The position numbers and the translations under genes are program-made. Positions 42,442 to 52,240 of a stretch of 64,000 nt of DNA are shown piece after piece; the first letter of the stretch is position 1; every line of letters begins with the position of its first letter. A model generated the notes under the pieces. It did no database searches. It was not told the origin of the DNA and worked only from the letters and a program-made list of their open reading frames with translations. This DNA comes from Seribacter sp963934295 (GTDB lineage: Bacteria; Verrucomicrobiota; Verrucomicrobiia; Opitutales; Seribacteraceae), in NCBI GenBank assembly GCA_963934295.1, contig CAWVXY010000008.1, positions 1 through 64,000 of the forward strand, read 5' to 3'.

Positions 42442-43599
42442 ATGACAGATAAAAAAATAGATTTATCATCCTTAAGTAACTTTGACCTTGGACCGAATTG
42501 GGAAACAACCCCAGTAAAGGGTAACAAAGAATTTAAACAGACCAAAAAAAAGAGAAAGAGCTATTTAAAGACAAACGATAAACGGGCAATTGCAAAACCA
42601 ATATTTGATATTAACATAACATATGATCATTCAGTGATATCTAAGATTAAGGATAAAATAAGAAAATCTGGTATCACATACAGCGTAGAAGAGATTGCGA
42701 ACACCATAATTTCAACAAAAGAAAGACTAAGTTTTAAAGTTGAAAAACAGAATAAAGAAACATTTTTTGAAGTAATATTTGATAATAGTATTTTTAGCTC
42801 AAGGGATAAAGCTATTAACCATGTAATCCAAAATGGGCTGGATTCTTTAGTTAAAGTTACTAGTATTGAGGAAGAGAGTACTACGGGTAAATACGACAGT
42901 ATTTTAAAATGCCCTATAAGTAAAAAATTATTACCACCCAAAAATTATCACAATTTTGAAAGTTGTGTCTATCAGCATTTGTACGAAAATAAAATCGTAC
43001 GAAAATATGAAGATTTCGTTAATAATTTAGAAAATATTACTGAACTTGAAGTCATAGAAAGTTGGAAGAAGACTCCAATTAAAAAATTTACATACCAATT
43101 TAAGAATAAACTTGGTAAAGAAAAAAAATTTGAATCTATCAACCTTATTACAAAAGAAATTGAGAACTCGTTCGTTAACTTTGTAAGAGAAAAGAATAAA
43201 ATTGTTATTTCAGGTATTGAGATTGATAAATTAGATAAATTACTGATGAATGAAATAAAAGAATTCTTTGATAAAAACCATAAATGGAAAAAAGATCTAT
43301 TTTTTAATATAATAATAAATCTCAAAAAAAGTGGATTTCATATTTTTAAAACGGGAAAACAAAAAAATATGTATGCATGCCCGGTAAAACCCAAGAAATT
43401 CGACGAAGAAAAACTTTCAGAAAGTTGTTTCAATATTATACAAGTTATAAAACAAAGCACAAAAATTTCAAAAAAAGACCTAATAAACACGAATTTTAAA
43501 AAAACAATTTCTAAAGATAGTATCCTTTATGAATTGAAATGGCTATTAAAAGAAGGTTATATAAAAGAATTTAAAGACGGACAAATATCAATCAATTAA
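42442..43599 (+). CDS. Lysine-rich protein of unknown function
   Basis: I do not recognise this 385-residue protein. It is rich in Lys, Ile, Asn and Glu, matching the strongly A/T-rich DNA. A basic patch (TKKKRKSYLKTNDKRAIAKP) follows a short N-terminal motif (DLSSLSNFDLGPNW). A possible cysteine pair lies around KCPISKKLLPPKNYHNFESC near residues 150-176, and the last 60 residues resemble a winged-helix-like end (KISKKDLIN..., YELKWLLKEGYIKEF). This suggests a nucleic-acid-binding protein, but weakly. It is divergent from tRNA-Leu and overlaps tsaE by 12 nt at the 3' ends. Confidence 0.65.
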   Translation: MTDKKIDLSSLSNFDLGPNWETTPVKGNKEFKQTKKKRKSYLKTNDKRAIAKPIFDINITYDHSVISKIKDKIRKSGITYSVEEIANTIISTKERLSFKVEKQNKETFFEVIFDNSIFSSRDKAINHVIQNGLDSLVKVTSIEEESTTGKYDSILKCPISKKLLPPKNYHNFESCVYQHLYENKIVRKYEDFVNNLENITELEVIESWKKTPIKKFTYQFKNKLGKEKKFESINLITKEIENSFVNFVREKNKIVISGIEIDKLDKLLMNEIKEFFDKNHKWKKDLFFNIIINLKKSGFHIFKTGKQKNMYACPVKPKKFDEEKLSESCFNIIQVIKQSTKISKKDLINTNFKKTISKDSILYELKWLLKEGYIKEFKDGQISIN

Positions 43600-44016
43600 A
43601 GTCGAAATATTAATAATTTTCTTTTCATAAGAAGATGTTGAAATTCTAACCAAGTAACTACCATTACAAGCAAGTGGTATCTCAAAATTTGGCCACTCTA
43701 TAATAAGTAACCATGGTTCTTTTAAATGTTCATATATTTCTTCAATTACAATGCTAGGAGTACTGCTATACCTATACAGATCACAATGAATTAAGTTTAG
43801 TTTGCCCGAATAAGTGCTAACGAATGAATATGTTGAACTACATATATCTGAAATACCAAAATTTTTAGCCAGGCTTTTTGTAAAAAAAGTTTTTCCTGCA
43901 CCTAAATCTCCCTCAATGTAAACAATTGAGTTAATTTTAATATACTTAGAAAAAATATTCGCTATATTTTGAGTCTCATTTTCTGATTTACTCACATATT
44001 CTTTTAAAAGTGTCAC
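43588..44016 (-). CDS. tsaE: tRNA threonylcarbamoyladenosine ATPase TsaE
   Basis: TsaE is the ATPase partner of TsaB-TsaD in making the t6A37 tRNA modification. The 142-residue protein has the Walker A motif EGDLGAGKT at residues 35-43, the family HCDLYRY motif near 95 and the IEWP motif near 127. tsaB and tsaD are not in this window. It lies 1 nt after the CPBP protease gene, so the two are probably in one transcript with pyrBX. Confidence 0.92.
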   Translation of the reverse strand: MTLLKEYVSKSENETQNIANIFSKYIKINSIVYIEGDLGAGKTFFTKSLAKNFGISDICSSTYSFVSTYSGKLNLIHCDLYRYSSTPSIVIEEIYEHLKEPWLLIIEWPNFEIPLACNGSYLVRISTSSYEKKIINISTLID

Positions 44017-44017
44017 C

Positions 44018-44701
44018 TTAAGAATTAATTATAAAAATTATCATTATAAAATTAAATAAAGAATGTAGAATAATGGGGTAAATAATTGAATTAGTTTTTT
44101 CAAATATTAAACATAATGTAACTCCCAAGATAAAGAGAAGAGAAAAGGATTGAAGATTAGAATGTACCAAGGAAAACATTAATGAACTACATAACATAGA
44201 AATTATAGGTGCAAAATAAAATTTTAATGTACTATACATTATTTTACGAAAAAATATTTCCTCCAGAATTGGACTTATAATTACCGTCCAAAAAAATATT
44301 TCAATAATTTCTTTATTTATTTCACTGTTTCTTATCGTTACAACAATTTTTTGTTGTGGAAGTTCTCCGAATAAAGATTTTGATAAAAATGAGACGATTA
44401 AAAATATTATCCAACATATTGATAATGTTTTGATAGTGAGAGAAAATTGAGCGAGTGAAATATAAGTTTTATCGTCAAAAAAAATATCATTCTCCTTGAT
44501 CATATAAAATATACAATAACCGAGTAATATAAATATTCCGTTGGGAATCAAAAATAAACACGACATAGGTACAACCAATAAATGGAATGGATTCCAAACT
44601 GGAATTACATTAAAGGCAAAAATTTTTACTGGATTTAATTTTAATAGACTAAAAATTCCAAATAGGACTATACCAAAATTTAATAAAATTTCAATGTCCA
44701 C
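44018..44701 (-). CDS. CPBP-family intramembrane glutamic protease
   Basis: Multi-pass membrane protein of 227 residues with the three motifs of the CAAX-protease/bacteriocin-processing family: SPILEEIFFRKIMYS (EExxxR) near residue 140, LVHSN near 176 (HxxN), and LHSLFN near 213. Five or six membrane helices are evident. These enzymes cleave prenylated or other membrane peptides; the substrate is unknown. It follows pyrX after 14 nt, probably by chance of operon rather than function. Confidence 0.85.
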   Translation of the reverse strand: MDIEILLNFGIVLFGIFSLLKLNPVKIFAFNVIPVWNPFHLLVVPMSCLFLIPNGIFILLGYCIFYMIKENDIFFDDKTYISLAQFSLTIKTLSICWIIFLIVSFLSKSLFGELPQQKIVVTIRNSEINKEIIEIFFWTVIISPILEEIFFRKIMYSTLKFYFAPIISMLCSSLMFSLVHSNLQSFSLLFILGVTLCLIFEKTNSIIYPIILHSLFNFIMIIFIINS

Positions 44702-44715
44702 AAATATTTAATCAA

Positions 44716-45993
44716 TTAAAAAGTATAAACTTCTTTTCCTTTAAAAAATGTTTTTATAATCTTTCCCGTAAAATTTCTTTTTTTATGTGGTGAATTTGTC
44801 GCTTCACTAATTCGATTTTGATTATTGTAATTCCAAGATAATGTTGGGTCGAAAATAGTTATATTTGCGTAGTTTCCAATCGTTAATTGTTCTCTTTTTT
44901 GTCCTAGTATTTTAGATGGATTCAAGGACATTACATTTATAAGCGTATTCCAAGAAAAACCCTGTTTTTCTACTAATGTTTCATAACAACTGGACAATGT
45001 TGTTTCAAACCCTGTAACACCAGCAGGTGCTAGATCAAACTCGACATTTTTTTCATGTTCTTGAAATGGTTGATGGGCCGTGCAAATGCAATCAATTGTT
45101 CCATCTTTTAATCCATTTATAAGAGCCATCCTGTCTATTTCTTCACGTATGGGTGGTATTGTTTTGAAATTTGGATTGTAGTCATTAATTGAATTTTCAT
45201 TTAAACTTAAATGATGTCCCGTTACATCTGCTGTTATTTTTACTTCTCTATTCTTTGCTTCTTTTATCATTTCAACAGATCCACAACTAGATATTGAAGA
45301 TAAATGAATTTTTGTATTTGCACTCTTTGAAACCGAAATTGCTCTTTGAACAAAAAGTTCTTCAGCTATTCTAGGATATCCACCCAGTCCTAATTTCAAA
45401 GCTAGGGGACCATCATGCGCTGTCCCCTTATCAGATAATGAATAATCTCGGGGTATTTCTATTACCGGTAAATTAAACATTGATGCATATTCCACCCCTT
45501 TTGAGAATATTTGATTATTTTGAGTTGTACTTGGGCTATCTGATATCGCTACTACTCCGTTTTCTTTTAATGATCCTAATGGAGCTAGACTTTCCCCCTT
45601 GGCCTCTTTTGTTAAACAACCACATAGCAGAACTTTCACCGATGCATGTTTTAGAATTCTGTCTTGGATATATTGAATAGTGCCTGGATTATCAGCCCTC
45701 GGATAAATATCTGGCATTAATAAAACTGTTGTATATCCGCCCGCAGCTGCAGCTTTTGTTCCTGTTGTAATATTTTCAGCTTGGCCACCTGAAATATTTT
45801 TTAAATGACACCTTAAGTCAACTAATCCGGGTAATACTATTTTCCCTTCTACATTTATTTTCTTCACCTTTTCGGAAGAATCCTTTTCTGAGAACTCTAT
45901 AATTTTTCCGTTTTCAAAATAGAGATCTTTGATTTCATCAATATTATTAACCGGATCAATAACTCTTCCACCTTTTAAGTATGTAACACTCAT
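44716..45993 (-). CDS. pyrX: Inactive dihydroorotase-like protein (PyrX/PyrC' type)
   Basis: The amidohydrolase fold of type I dihydroorotase is complete over 425 residues. I start at the ATG at 45991-45993, which overlaps the pyrB stop as ATGA; the 13 residues before it belong to pyrB's frame region. Catalysis is unlikely. The metal motif D-x-H-x-H reads DLRCH (Arg61 for the first His) and the motif TDHAPH with the catalytic Asp reads TAHQPF near 302-307. HLSS near 230 and ADVTGHH near 260 remain. In Pseudomonas such inactive homologues hold aspartate transcarbamoylase in its dodecameric complex. A working dihydroorotase must then be elsewhere in the genome. Confidence 0.85.
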   Translation of the reverse strand: MSVTYLKGGRVIDPVNNIDEIKDLYFENGKIIEFSEKDSSEKVKKINVEGKIVLPGLVDLRCHLKNISGGQAENITTGTKAAAAGGYTTVLLMPDIYPRADNPGTIQYIQDRILKHASVKVLLCGCLTKEAKGESLAPLGSLKENGVVAISDSPSTTQNNQIFSKGVEYASMFNLPVIEIPRDYSLSDKGTAHDGPLALKLGLGGYPRIAEELFVQRAISVSKSANTKIHLSSISSCGSVEMIKEAKNREVKITADVTGHHLSLNENSINDYNPNFKTIPPIREEIDRMALINGLKDGTIDCICTAHQPFQEHEKNVEFDLAPAGVTGFETTLSSCYETLVEKQGFSWNTLINVMSLNPSKILGQKREQLTIGNYANITIFDPTLSWNYNNQNRISEATNSPHKKRNFTGKIIKTFFKGKEVYTF

Positions 45994-46964
45994 AGATTGC
46001 CTTGAATGCTTCCTGGGTTTGTGCATAGGCAAAGGATAGCCATCCTCACTGCAATACCATTAGAAACTTGTTCCAAAATAACTGATTGGGATGAATCAGT
46101 TAATTCTGAATCCAGCTCTACTCCACGATTTACGGGTCCGGGGTGCAAGATAAGGGCACCTTCTTTAAGCCACCCCTTTCGGTCTTTATTTAAACCAAAA
46201 ATATTCGTGTATTCTGACAACGATGGAAAGTGACTTGAAGATTGTCTTTCATGCTGAATTCTTAACAGCATAACTGCATCTGCATCTTCCAATCCATCTT
46301 TTAAATCATGACAGACTCGTGCCCCCATGCTTTCAAATTGTTTAGGTACAAGGGTTGATGGTCCAGCAAAAGTTACTTCGGCACCCATTTTGGACAATGC
46401 CCAAAAATTGGATCTTGCAACTCGACTAAATAAAATATCACCTAAAATAGTTATCTTTTTCCCATCTATACTTCCCCAGCGTTCCTGAAGGGTATATAAA
46501 TCAAGTAAAGCCTGGCTTGGGTGTTCATGTGCCCCATCTCCAGCATTAACTATCGGCACATCCACAATACGGGACAAAAATAAAGGGGAACCTGGCGAAG
46601 AATGTCTAAGAACAATCGCATCCGCTCCTAATGCCTGAATATTCATAGCTGTATCGCGTAAAGTTTCTCCTTTGGTTAAACTACTTGACTGTTCAGCAAC
46701 TGATATCACATCGGCATGTAAAGATTTTGCGGCAATTTCAAATGCAATTCTTGTTCTCGTACTTGGCTCCATAAAGAGATTAACGACTCTTTTACCTTTT
46801 AAATAATCTGTTTTTATTGGCTCACCATCTATCCCTTTTTTAAAAAATTTTGCTAATTTTAGAATTCTTTCAATTTCCACGGATGTAAGTTCCTCGATAC
46901 TAAGCAAGTGTTTCCGACTCCAATTAGTCATATCCATTTCCGATTCAGAACAATAAGAACTCAT
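45990..46964 (-). CDS. pyrB: Aspartate carbamoyltransferase catalytic subunit
   Basis: Joins carbamoyl phosphate and aspartate, the committed step of pyrimidine synthesis. The 324 residues carry FMEPSTRTRIAFEIAAKSL (carbamoyl phosphate loop) near 72-90, the segment DGAHEHPSQALLDLYTLQE near 140, and LHPGPVNRGVEL near 270. No pyrI regulatory gene is present. The stop overlaps the pyrX start, so equal synthesis of the two proteins is expected. The start could also be at the downstream ATG (residue 10 or 12), since the first nine residues are non-conserved. Confidence 0.96.
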   Translation of the reverse strand: MSSYCSESEMDMTNWSRKHLLSIEELTSVEIERILKLAKFFKKGIDGEPIKTDYLKGKRVVNLFMEPSTRTRIAFEIAAKSLHADVISVAEQSSSLTKGETLRDTAMNIQALGADAIVLRHSSPGSPLFLSRIVDVPIVNAGDGAHEHPSQALLDLYTLQERWGSIDGKKITILGDILFSRVARSNFWALSKMGAEVTFAGPSTLVPKQFESMGARVCHDLKDGLEDADAVMLLRIQHERQSSSHFPSLSEYTNIFGLNKDRKGWLKEGALILHPGPVNRGVELDSELTDSSQSVILEQVSNGIAVRMAILCLCTNPGSIQGNL

Positions 46965-47004
46965 TTATAATTTAGATTGAGAATTTTTGTAATATTGATC
47001 TTTC

Positions 47005-48030
47005 TCACTTCCAAAATGTATCCTGTTTTGAAAGTTCTGTCAGTGATGTTTCGGGCTCCTCTTGAATATGCTTAGGTGATTGTCCTGACCTTTCGCTTAA
47101 TTGATCATTACGTTTCTTGATCATATTTCTTAGAATATCCCTAATCTTTTGCTTTACCCAGATGGAAGTTGGAGAGCTTGGCCGATAGTCTGCTGGTCCA
47201 TTATTATGAACTCTAGAACGTTCAACCAAATCACAGGTTTGTTCAAACTCTTTTTCGTTATCAGGGTCATAAACTGCATATGTTTTTCCTCCCATTTGCT
47301 TGACCACGGTGAATACAGGAACATCACTTGGGCCATCCGCTACATAAATCATCTGGTTAATTGGAATTCGTCTATCTTCATGAGGTATGAATGTGTTTAC
47401 ATCAATTGATGAATTTTTGTTAGAACCTTTATTAATTTCAAAAATACATCGGGTTTTGATCGTATTATCAACAGTCATGCCGACCTGAGAGATTTCTAAG
47501 TCCAAAGGCAAAGAAAATTCTGATTGGCTCATAAAATTCGGCGGTAGGGGGGATTCAATAAATTCACATGCAAAAATATCTTCCACAAACTGTGAAATCT
47601 TTGTTCCTTGTATTATTTTGGATATTCCAGTGCTAATAATATAATGTTCTATTTTAAAATCATAACCTGCAAACTCAGTCTGTTCAGCAATTTTAGATAA
47701 TTCTAGAAAAAAGTCTGGAAGGCCGGGATAAAAGTTAATTTCACTTCCTAAATTTTTTAATTTTTCGTTTGTTAATCCCCGCATCGGGCCATTTTTAACA
47801 TAACTTAATAAATGATTTAAATATATAGTATCAGAAGAAACCCTCATACCCCGTTTAGCGTATAAGATTGGTAATTGATTAACCTCTGCCCAAAATGAAG
47901 ATTCATTAATCCCATAAAGATCAAATAATGGTTTCTGCATGTAACCCGGTATTAAAGTTTTATCAAAGTCCCAAATACATGCTACTATGTTTTGACCGTG
48001 AATTTGCCGGTTTTGTTGATTAAGGTTCAT
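47005..48030 (-). CDS. HAD-superfamily phosphatase of unknown substrate
   Basis: 341 residues with HAD motifs: CIWDFDKTLIPGYM (DxD nucleophile) near 18-31 and VADGPSDVPVF near 247-257 (motif IV), with a serine-containing segment HYIISTGIS near 130 as motif II. The arrangement is like phosphoserine-phosphatase relatives, but a long polar C-terminal end (RNDQLSERSGQSPKHIQEEP) is unusual. Substrate is unknown. It is divergent from prfA with 44 nt between the starts. Confidence 0.75.
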   Translation of the reverse strand: MNLNQQNRQIHGQNIVACIWDFDKTLIPGYMQKPLFDLYGINESSFWAEVNQLPILYAKRGMRVSSDTIYLNHLLSYVKNGPMRGLTNEKLKNLGSEINFYPGLPDFFLELSKIAEQTEFAGYDFKIEHYIISTGISKIIQGTKISQFVEDIFACEFIESPLPPNFMSQSEFSLPLDLEISQVGMTVDNTIKTRCIFEINKGSNKNSSIDVNTFIPHEDRRIPINQMIYVADGPSDVPVFTVVKQMGGKTYAVYDPDNEKEFEQTCDLVERSRVHNNGPADYRPSSPTSIWVKQKIRDILRNMIKKRNDQLSERSGQSPKHIQEEPETSLTELSKQDTFWK

Positions 48031-48074
48031 TTACTAGTTTTAAAGAAAATTTCTTATGGTATGATTAAGGGTAG

Positions 48075-49151
48075 ATGATAGATTTACCAAACATTGACCC
48101 CTTTCGGCAACGATACAATGAACTTGAGGAAAAATTGGCAGATCCAGCAATTTTTAAAGATCCAGATGTAGCTAAAGAAGTTTCCAGAGAACACAATAGA
48201 ATCAAGTCAATTATTAATTTATTTGATGAAGTTCAAAGTTGTGTTAACTCGATTGAAGAGAGCAGGGAACTATTAAGTGATATTGAATTTGAGGAAACTG
48301 CAAAAGAGGAGATTGCTTATCAAGAATTAAGACTACCCAAATTAGAGCAGCAGCTTTTACTCTCGATGTTGCCGGAAGACCCTGATGTTGGTAGGAATAC
48401 AATTATAGAAATAAGAGCTGGTGCTGGAGGGGGCGAAGCATCACTATTTGCATCAGATTTATATAGAATGTACACAAAATTGGCCGAGAATAAAAAATGG
48501 TCATTTGAATGCCTAAGCCAAAGTTTATCTGAGACTGGCGGTTTTAAGGAGGTCATTTTTCTATTAAAAGGAGATGATGTTTGGACCAAATTAAAATTTG
48601 AAAGCGGAGTCCATAGAGTTCAACGAGTACCAGTTACTGAAGCAAGTGGAAGAATTCATACTTCAACAGCAACCGTAGCGGTACTTCCAGAAGCTAGAGA
48701 TGTTGAAATTAAGATAGATCCAAGCGAATTAGAAATTAGTGTGTGCCGAGCTAGCGGACCAGGAGGACAAGGAGTAAATACAACAGATTCTGCGGTCCAA
48801 ATAATACACAAACCTTCAGGGTTGAATGTGTATTGTGCCGATGAAAGGTCACAGCTCAAAAATAAAAATAAAGCGATGACAGTCCTTAAGTCCAGATTGT
48901 TAAATTTAAAACAAACAGAAGAAAGAGCCAAGTATGCACAGGAAAGAAAAAGCCAAGTAGGAACGGGAGACAGAAGCGAAAGAATTAGAACATACAATTT
49001 TCCACAAAGTAGATTAACCGATCATAGAATTAATTACACTTCTCATGCATTGAATGAAGTAATGTTTGGTGAATTAGATGAACTGCTGAGTGCTCTGAGT
49101 CAAGAAGACCAGAAGTTGAAACTAGAAAGCATGTTAGAAAAAAATGAGTGA
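48075..49151 (+). CDS. prfA: Peptide chain release factor 1
   Basis: RF1 reads UAA and UAG. The 358 residues have the PVT tripeptide (RVQRVPVTEASGRIHTSTAT near 185-205), the RF1 codon-recognition motif, and the catalytic GGQ in SGPGGQGVNTTDSAVQ near 230-245. The gene is complete and has no programmed frameshift site, again unlike RF2. It overlaps prmC by 8 nt, so both are co-translated. Confidence 0.96.
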   Translation: MIDLPNIDPFRQRYNELEEKLADPAIFKDPDVAKEVSREHNRIKSIINLFDEVQSCVNSIEESRELLSDIEFEETAKEEIAYQELRLPKLEQQLLLSMLPEDPDVGRNTIIEIRAGAGGGEASLFASDLYRMYTKLAENKKWSFECLSQSLSETGGFKEVIFLLKGDDVWTKLKFESGVHRVQRVPVTEASGRIHTSTATVAVLPEARDVEIKIDPSELEISVCRASGPGGQGVNTTDSAVQIIHKPSGLNVYCADERSQLKNKNKAMTVLKSRLLNLKQTEERAKYAQERKSQVGTGDRSERIRTYNFPQSRLTDHRINYTSHALNEVMFGELDELLSALSQEDQKLKLESMLEKNE

Positions 49152-49995
49152 GCATTTAACTCTGCTTGATATTATTGATAGATCAACAGAATATCTAAAT
49201 AAAAAAGGAGTACCTAATTCTAAATGTGATGTAGAGTGGATAATTTCTCATGTAACCCAAAAAGGGAAATTAGAGTTGTATTTAGACTTTGGAAATTTTT
49301 TGGTAAAAGAGGATTTAAACAAGATAAGGAAATGTATTGTTGATCGTGGAAAAAGAATACCTCTTCAGCATATTTTAGGGAAGGTTAATTTTGCCGGATA
49401 TGAACTTAAATGCGATAAAAGAGCGTTAATCCCTAGACCAGAAACAGAATATTTTACTGAATTAATTAAAGAAAGAATTACAACGGAATATAATGGTAAA
49501 ATTCTAGATTTTGGTACTGGATCTGGTGCAATAATAATTACTCTTTGTTTAGAAGTTAAAAATTGCGATGGATTTGGTATGGATAAATCAATAAACGCAT
49601 TAAGCCTTGCGAGAGAAAATGTTGATTTTCACAACGTAGAAAACATAAAATTACAAAATTTTGACTGGTCTTCTGATGTTTTACAGTGTTCTTATGGTGT
49701 TATCGTTTCGAATCCCCCATATCTTACTAATGATGAATGGAGTTTTGCCGAACAGGAAGTAAAAGAATTCGACCCAAAGGATGCTCTTGTCTCTCAAGAA
49801 AATGGGCTTTCTGATATTCACTATATTATTGATCATGCAAAAAAACATTTACTGAAGAATGGATTATTGGCATTAGAAATAGGTATTGGTCAAAAAAATG
49901 ATATCATCCAAAACATGTCTGATGATTTTACAAGAATTGAAGTTGTCAAAGACTTTTGCCAACGAGAACGATTTATTTTCGCATATAAGAAATAG
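49144..49995 (+). CDS. prmC: Release factor glutamine methyltransferase PrmC
   Basis: PrmC methylates the glutamine of the GGQ motif in release factors. The 283-residue protein has the AdoMet site DFGTGSGAIIITL near 118-130 and the substrate motif SNPPYL near 190-195. Its overlap with prfA is the common arrangement for this pair. Confidence 0.95.
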   Translation: MSEHLTLLDIIDRSTEYLNKKGVPNSKCDVEWIISHVTQKGKLELYLDFGNFLVKEDLNKIRKCIVDRGKRIPLQHILGKVNFAGYELKCDKRALIPRPETEYFTELIKERITTEYNGKILDFGTGSGAIIITLCLEVKNCDGFGMDKSINALSLARENVDFHNVENIKLQNFDWSSDVLQCSYGVIVSNPPYLTNDEWSFAEQEVKEFDPKDALVSQENGLSDIHYIIDHAKKHLLKNGLLALEIGIGQKNDIIQNMSDDFTRIEVVKDFCQRERFIFAYKK

Positions 49996-49996
49996 A

Positions 49997-52213
49997 TTAA
50001 ATCTCTAGAGACGACTCATCTTTGTGCGTCAAATTCTTATTCTCTGTGAGGTCTATCCAATCTGACATAATTCGAAGTGATTCGTGAAGCCTAATATCAA
50101 AATTATCTGGTGCTATAAAATTGTCATTAGGCTCTATTGTTGCATTGTTTTCTCCACGAACCTCTAAAGATTTCATATTTTGACTTTCAACTATGTTTAA
50201 AGTTATATTTTTCTTAGAGAATGCATTGTCTAATAATTTATCAAAGCTTATATTCATAGTATTAGTAAACTTCTTATCCTCCTTTTTCTCAGAAATCCGG
50301 TTTTTCAAATTGAGAGAAAGAGAAGTATCATTCCTTTTGTTTTTATACCAAGCGACATTTTTCTTTAAATATTTGAATTCTGGCAATACATTCTGTCGAT
50401 CAAGACTTTTCTTTTGTAGTTCTAAAATATGTTCTTTCTTATAAACAAATTCATTGAGAGGGCGTCGAAAATTGACCGGTGCAATACTGTCGCATATTAA
50501 AGAATTTTCTAAATCTGACTCACCAATAGGTAAATAATGATTAATTGAAGACATAGAAATATCACTTTTAACACCTTGTATTTGGGTGCTTTCTCCTGAT
50601 GGTAAGTAATACTTTTGAATGGTAATTTTAGCCGCACTTTTTTTACCGCTGGAAACATTATAATTAAATGGTAAATTCATTTGTATTAAAGATTGAACAG
50701 TGCCTTTTCCGTGCGTCGTTTTATCTCCAACAATAAGAGCCCGTTTGTGATTCTGTAAAGCTCCCGCAACGATTTCGGAGGCAGATGCACTATATCTAGA
50801 AACTAATATTATCAGTGGACCCCCCCATGTAAGTTTTGGATTAAAATCGAACTTTTTACGTATCTTTCCATCTGTACTTTTTACTTGAACGACAGGACCT
50901 CTTGAAATAAACAAACCGGCCATACTAACCGCTTCACTCAAATAGCCGCCCCCATTCCTCCTGAGATCTAATATTAAACCTTCAGCATTTTCAGTTTTCA
51001 GTTTTAAGATTAGTTCTTCAACATCATCGGTGGCTTTTGGTCCAGTACCGGTTGAACCATAAAAAGATCTAAGCTCTATAACTCCGAGTTTTTTATCTCT
51101 TTGATTGTGATTTACTTTATGTATTGAAGCTGTCGCTAAATTGGAGGTCAACTTTACCTTATCTCGGATAATTCTTACAATCTTTGTGGTTGATGGTGTA
51201 AGTTCAGGTTTAATTTCTAAACGAACCAGTGTGTCTTTGGGCCCTTTAATAAGTTCTACTATTTTAGATAATTTCATATCGACCACATCTACAAAGTCAC
51301 CTTCGGCTTGTGCAACTTTGATTATTTGATCGTTTGGCTTGAGTTCACGAGATGATTCTGCAGGACCTCCGGGCAACAACTCCCTTATTGTACAATATCC
51401 ATCATTATCGCTTAGGACCGCCCCTATACCTACAAGTTCATTATTCATCGATTGATCAAATCTTTCTTTCTCTTTAATGTTCATAAATGTAGTATGAGGA
51501 TCAAACATTTGGGTAAGCGTTGTTAAATAAAGTTCTTGTACATCAGTGGCTTCAAAATCTTTAATGCTTTTACTCCAACGTTCATACCTTTTGCGTACTT
51601 TTTCTTTTGAATCTTTAGAAATAGTTGTAAATTTTTCTCCCTTAAATTCTAAAAAGGTCATATTTGTATCATATGCAGAAAGAATTTCTCCAAGAATTTC
51701 AAATTTTATTAGATTTTTCCATGTATTATTTAGGTCAATTTCATTTGTTTCCCATGGTAATTCATCCCTGTTTGTCTGGTATGAACTATCTGTTTCAAAA
51801 TTAAAATCTCTATTTAAATAATTCAGAACCCATTCTGATCTTTGCAGTGATTTTTCTTTATAAATATTGTAGATTTCAAACCCAGGAAATAAATTGCCCT
51901 GCTCGAAGTAAGTAATTAACGGAGGGGAATATCTCTCAAGAAATTCATTTACATGACTTTGAGTAAAATATAGTTTTTGTTTATCCAATTTTTTAAGATA
52001 ACTATGGATGAAGCCCGTTGAGTTGAGATCGTTTATTGAAACTTTGTTAAAATGGGCTTGTTGTAATGCTTGAACCAACCACTTTCCTTCCTGTTGCATT
52101 AAAGGAGTAGGAGCTAATTTATCGGCACTTAAAGTTATCGAGGTGTAGAAATAGAAAAAGACGAGCAATACTCGTTTTAGTATATGTGAGGTTTGTTTAA
52201 AATGTGGCTTCAT
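49997..52213 (-). CDS. prc: Carboxyl-terminal processing protease (Prc/Tsp)
   Basis: Periplasmic S41 serine protease that trims or degrades proteins from the C-terminus. The 738 residues start with a signal peptide (ILKRVLLVFFYFYTSITLSA). A PDZ domain lies near 255-345 (GIGAVLSDNDGYCTIREL onward) and the catalytic site is SRYSASASEIVAGAL near 470-484 with the lysine in GDKTTHGKGTVQS near 492-505. An N-terminal helical domain and a DUF3340-like C-terminal part match the long Prc form. It lies 1 nt from the convergent prmC. Confidence 0.93.
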   Translation of the reverse strand: MKPHFKQTSHILKRVLLVFFYFYTSITLSADKLAPTPLMQQEGKWLVQALQQAHFNKVSINDLNSTGFIHSYLKKLDKQKLYFTQSHVNEFLERYSPPLITYFEQGNLFPGFEIYNIYKEKSLQRSEWVLNYLNRDFNFETDSSYQTNRDELPWETNEIDLNNTWKNLIKFEILGEILSAYDTNMTFLEFKGEKFTTISKDSKEKVRKRYERWSKSIKDFEATDVQELYLTTLTQMFDPHTTFMNIKEKERFDQSMNNELVGIGAVLSDNDGYCTIRELLPGGPAESSRELKPNDQIIKVAQAEGDFVDVVDMKLSKIVELIKGPKDTLVRLEIKPELTPSTTKIVRIIRDKVKLTSNLATASIHKVNHNQRDKKLGVIELRSFYGSTGTGPKATDDVEELILKLKTENAEGLILDLRRNGGGYLSEAVSMAGLFISRGPVVQVKSTDGKIRKKFDFNPKLTWGGPLIILVSRYSASASEIVAGALQNHKRALIVGDKTTHGKGTVQSLIQMNLPFNYNVSSGKKSAAKITIQKYYLPSGESTQIQGVKSDISMSSINHYLPIGESDLENSLICDSIAPVNFRRPLNEFVYKKEHILELQKKSLDRQNVLPEFKYLKKNVAWYKNKRNDTSLSLNLKNRISEKKEDKKFTNTMNISFDKLLDNAFSKKNITLNIVESQNMKSLEVRGENNATIEPNDNFIAPDNFDIRLHESLRIMSDWIDLTENKNLTHKDESSLEI

Positions 52214-52240
52214 TGTTGATTTTTACTACATAAAATTGAA

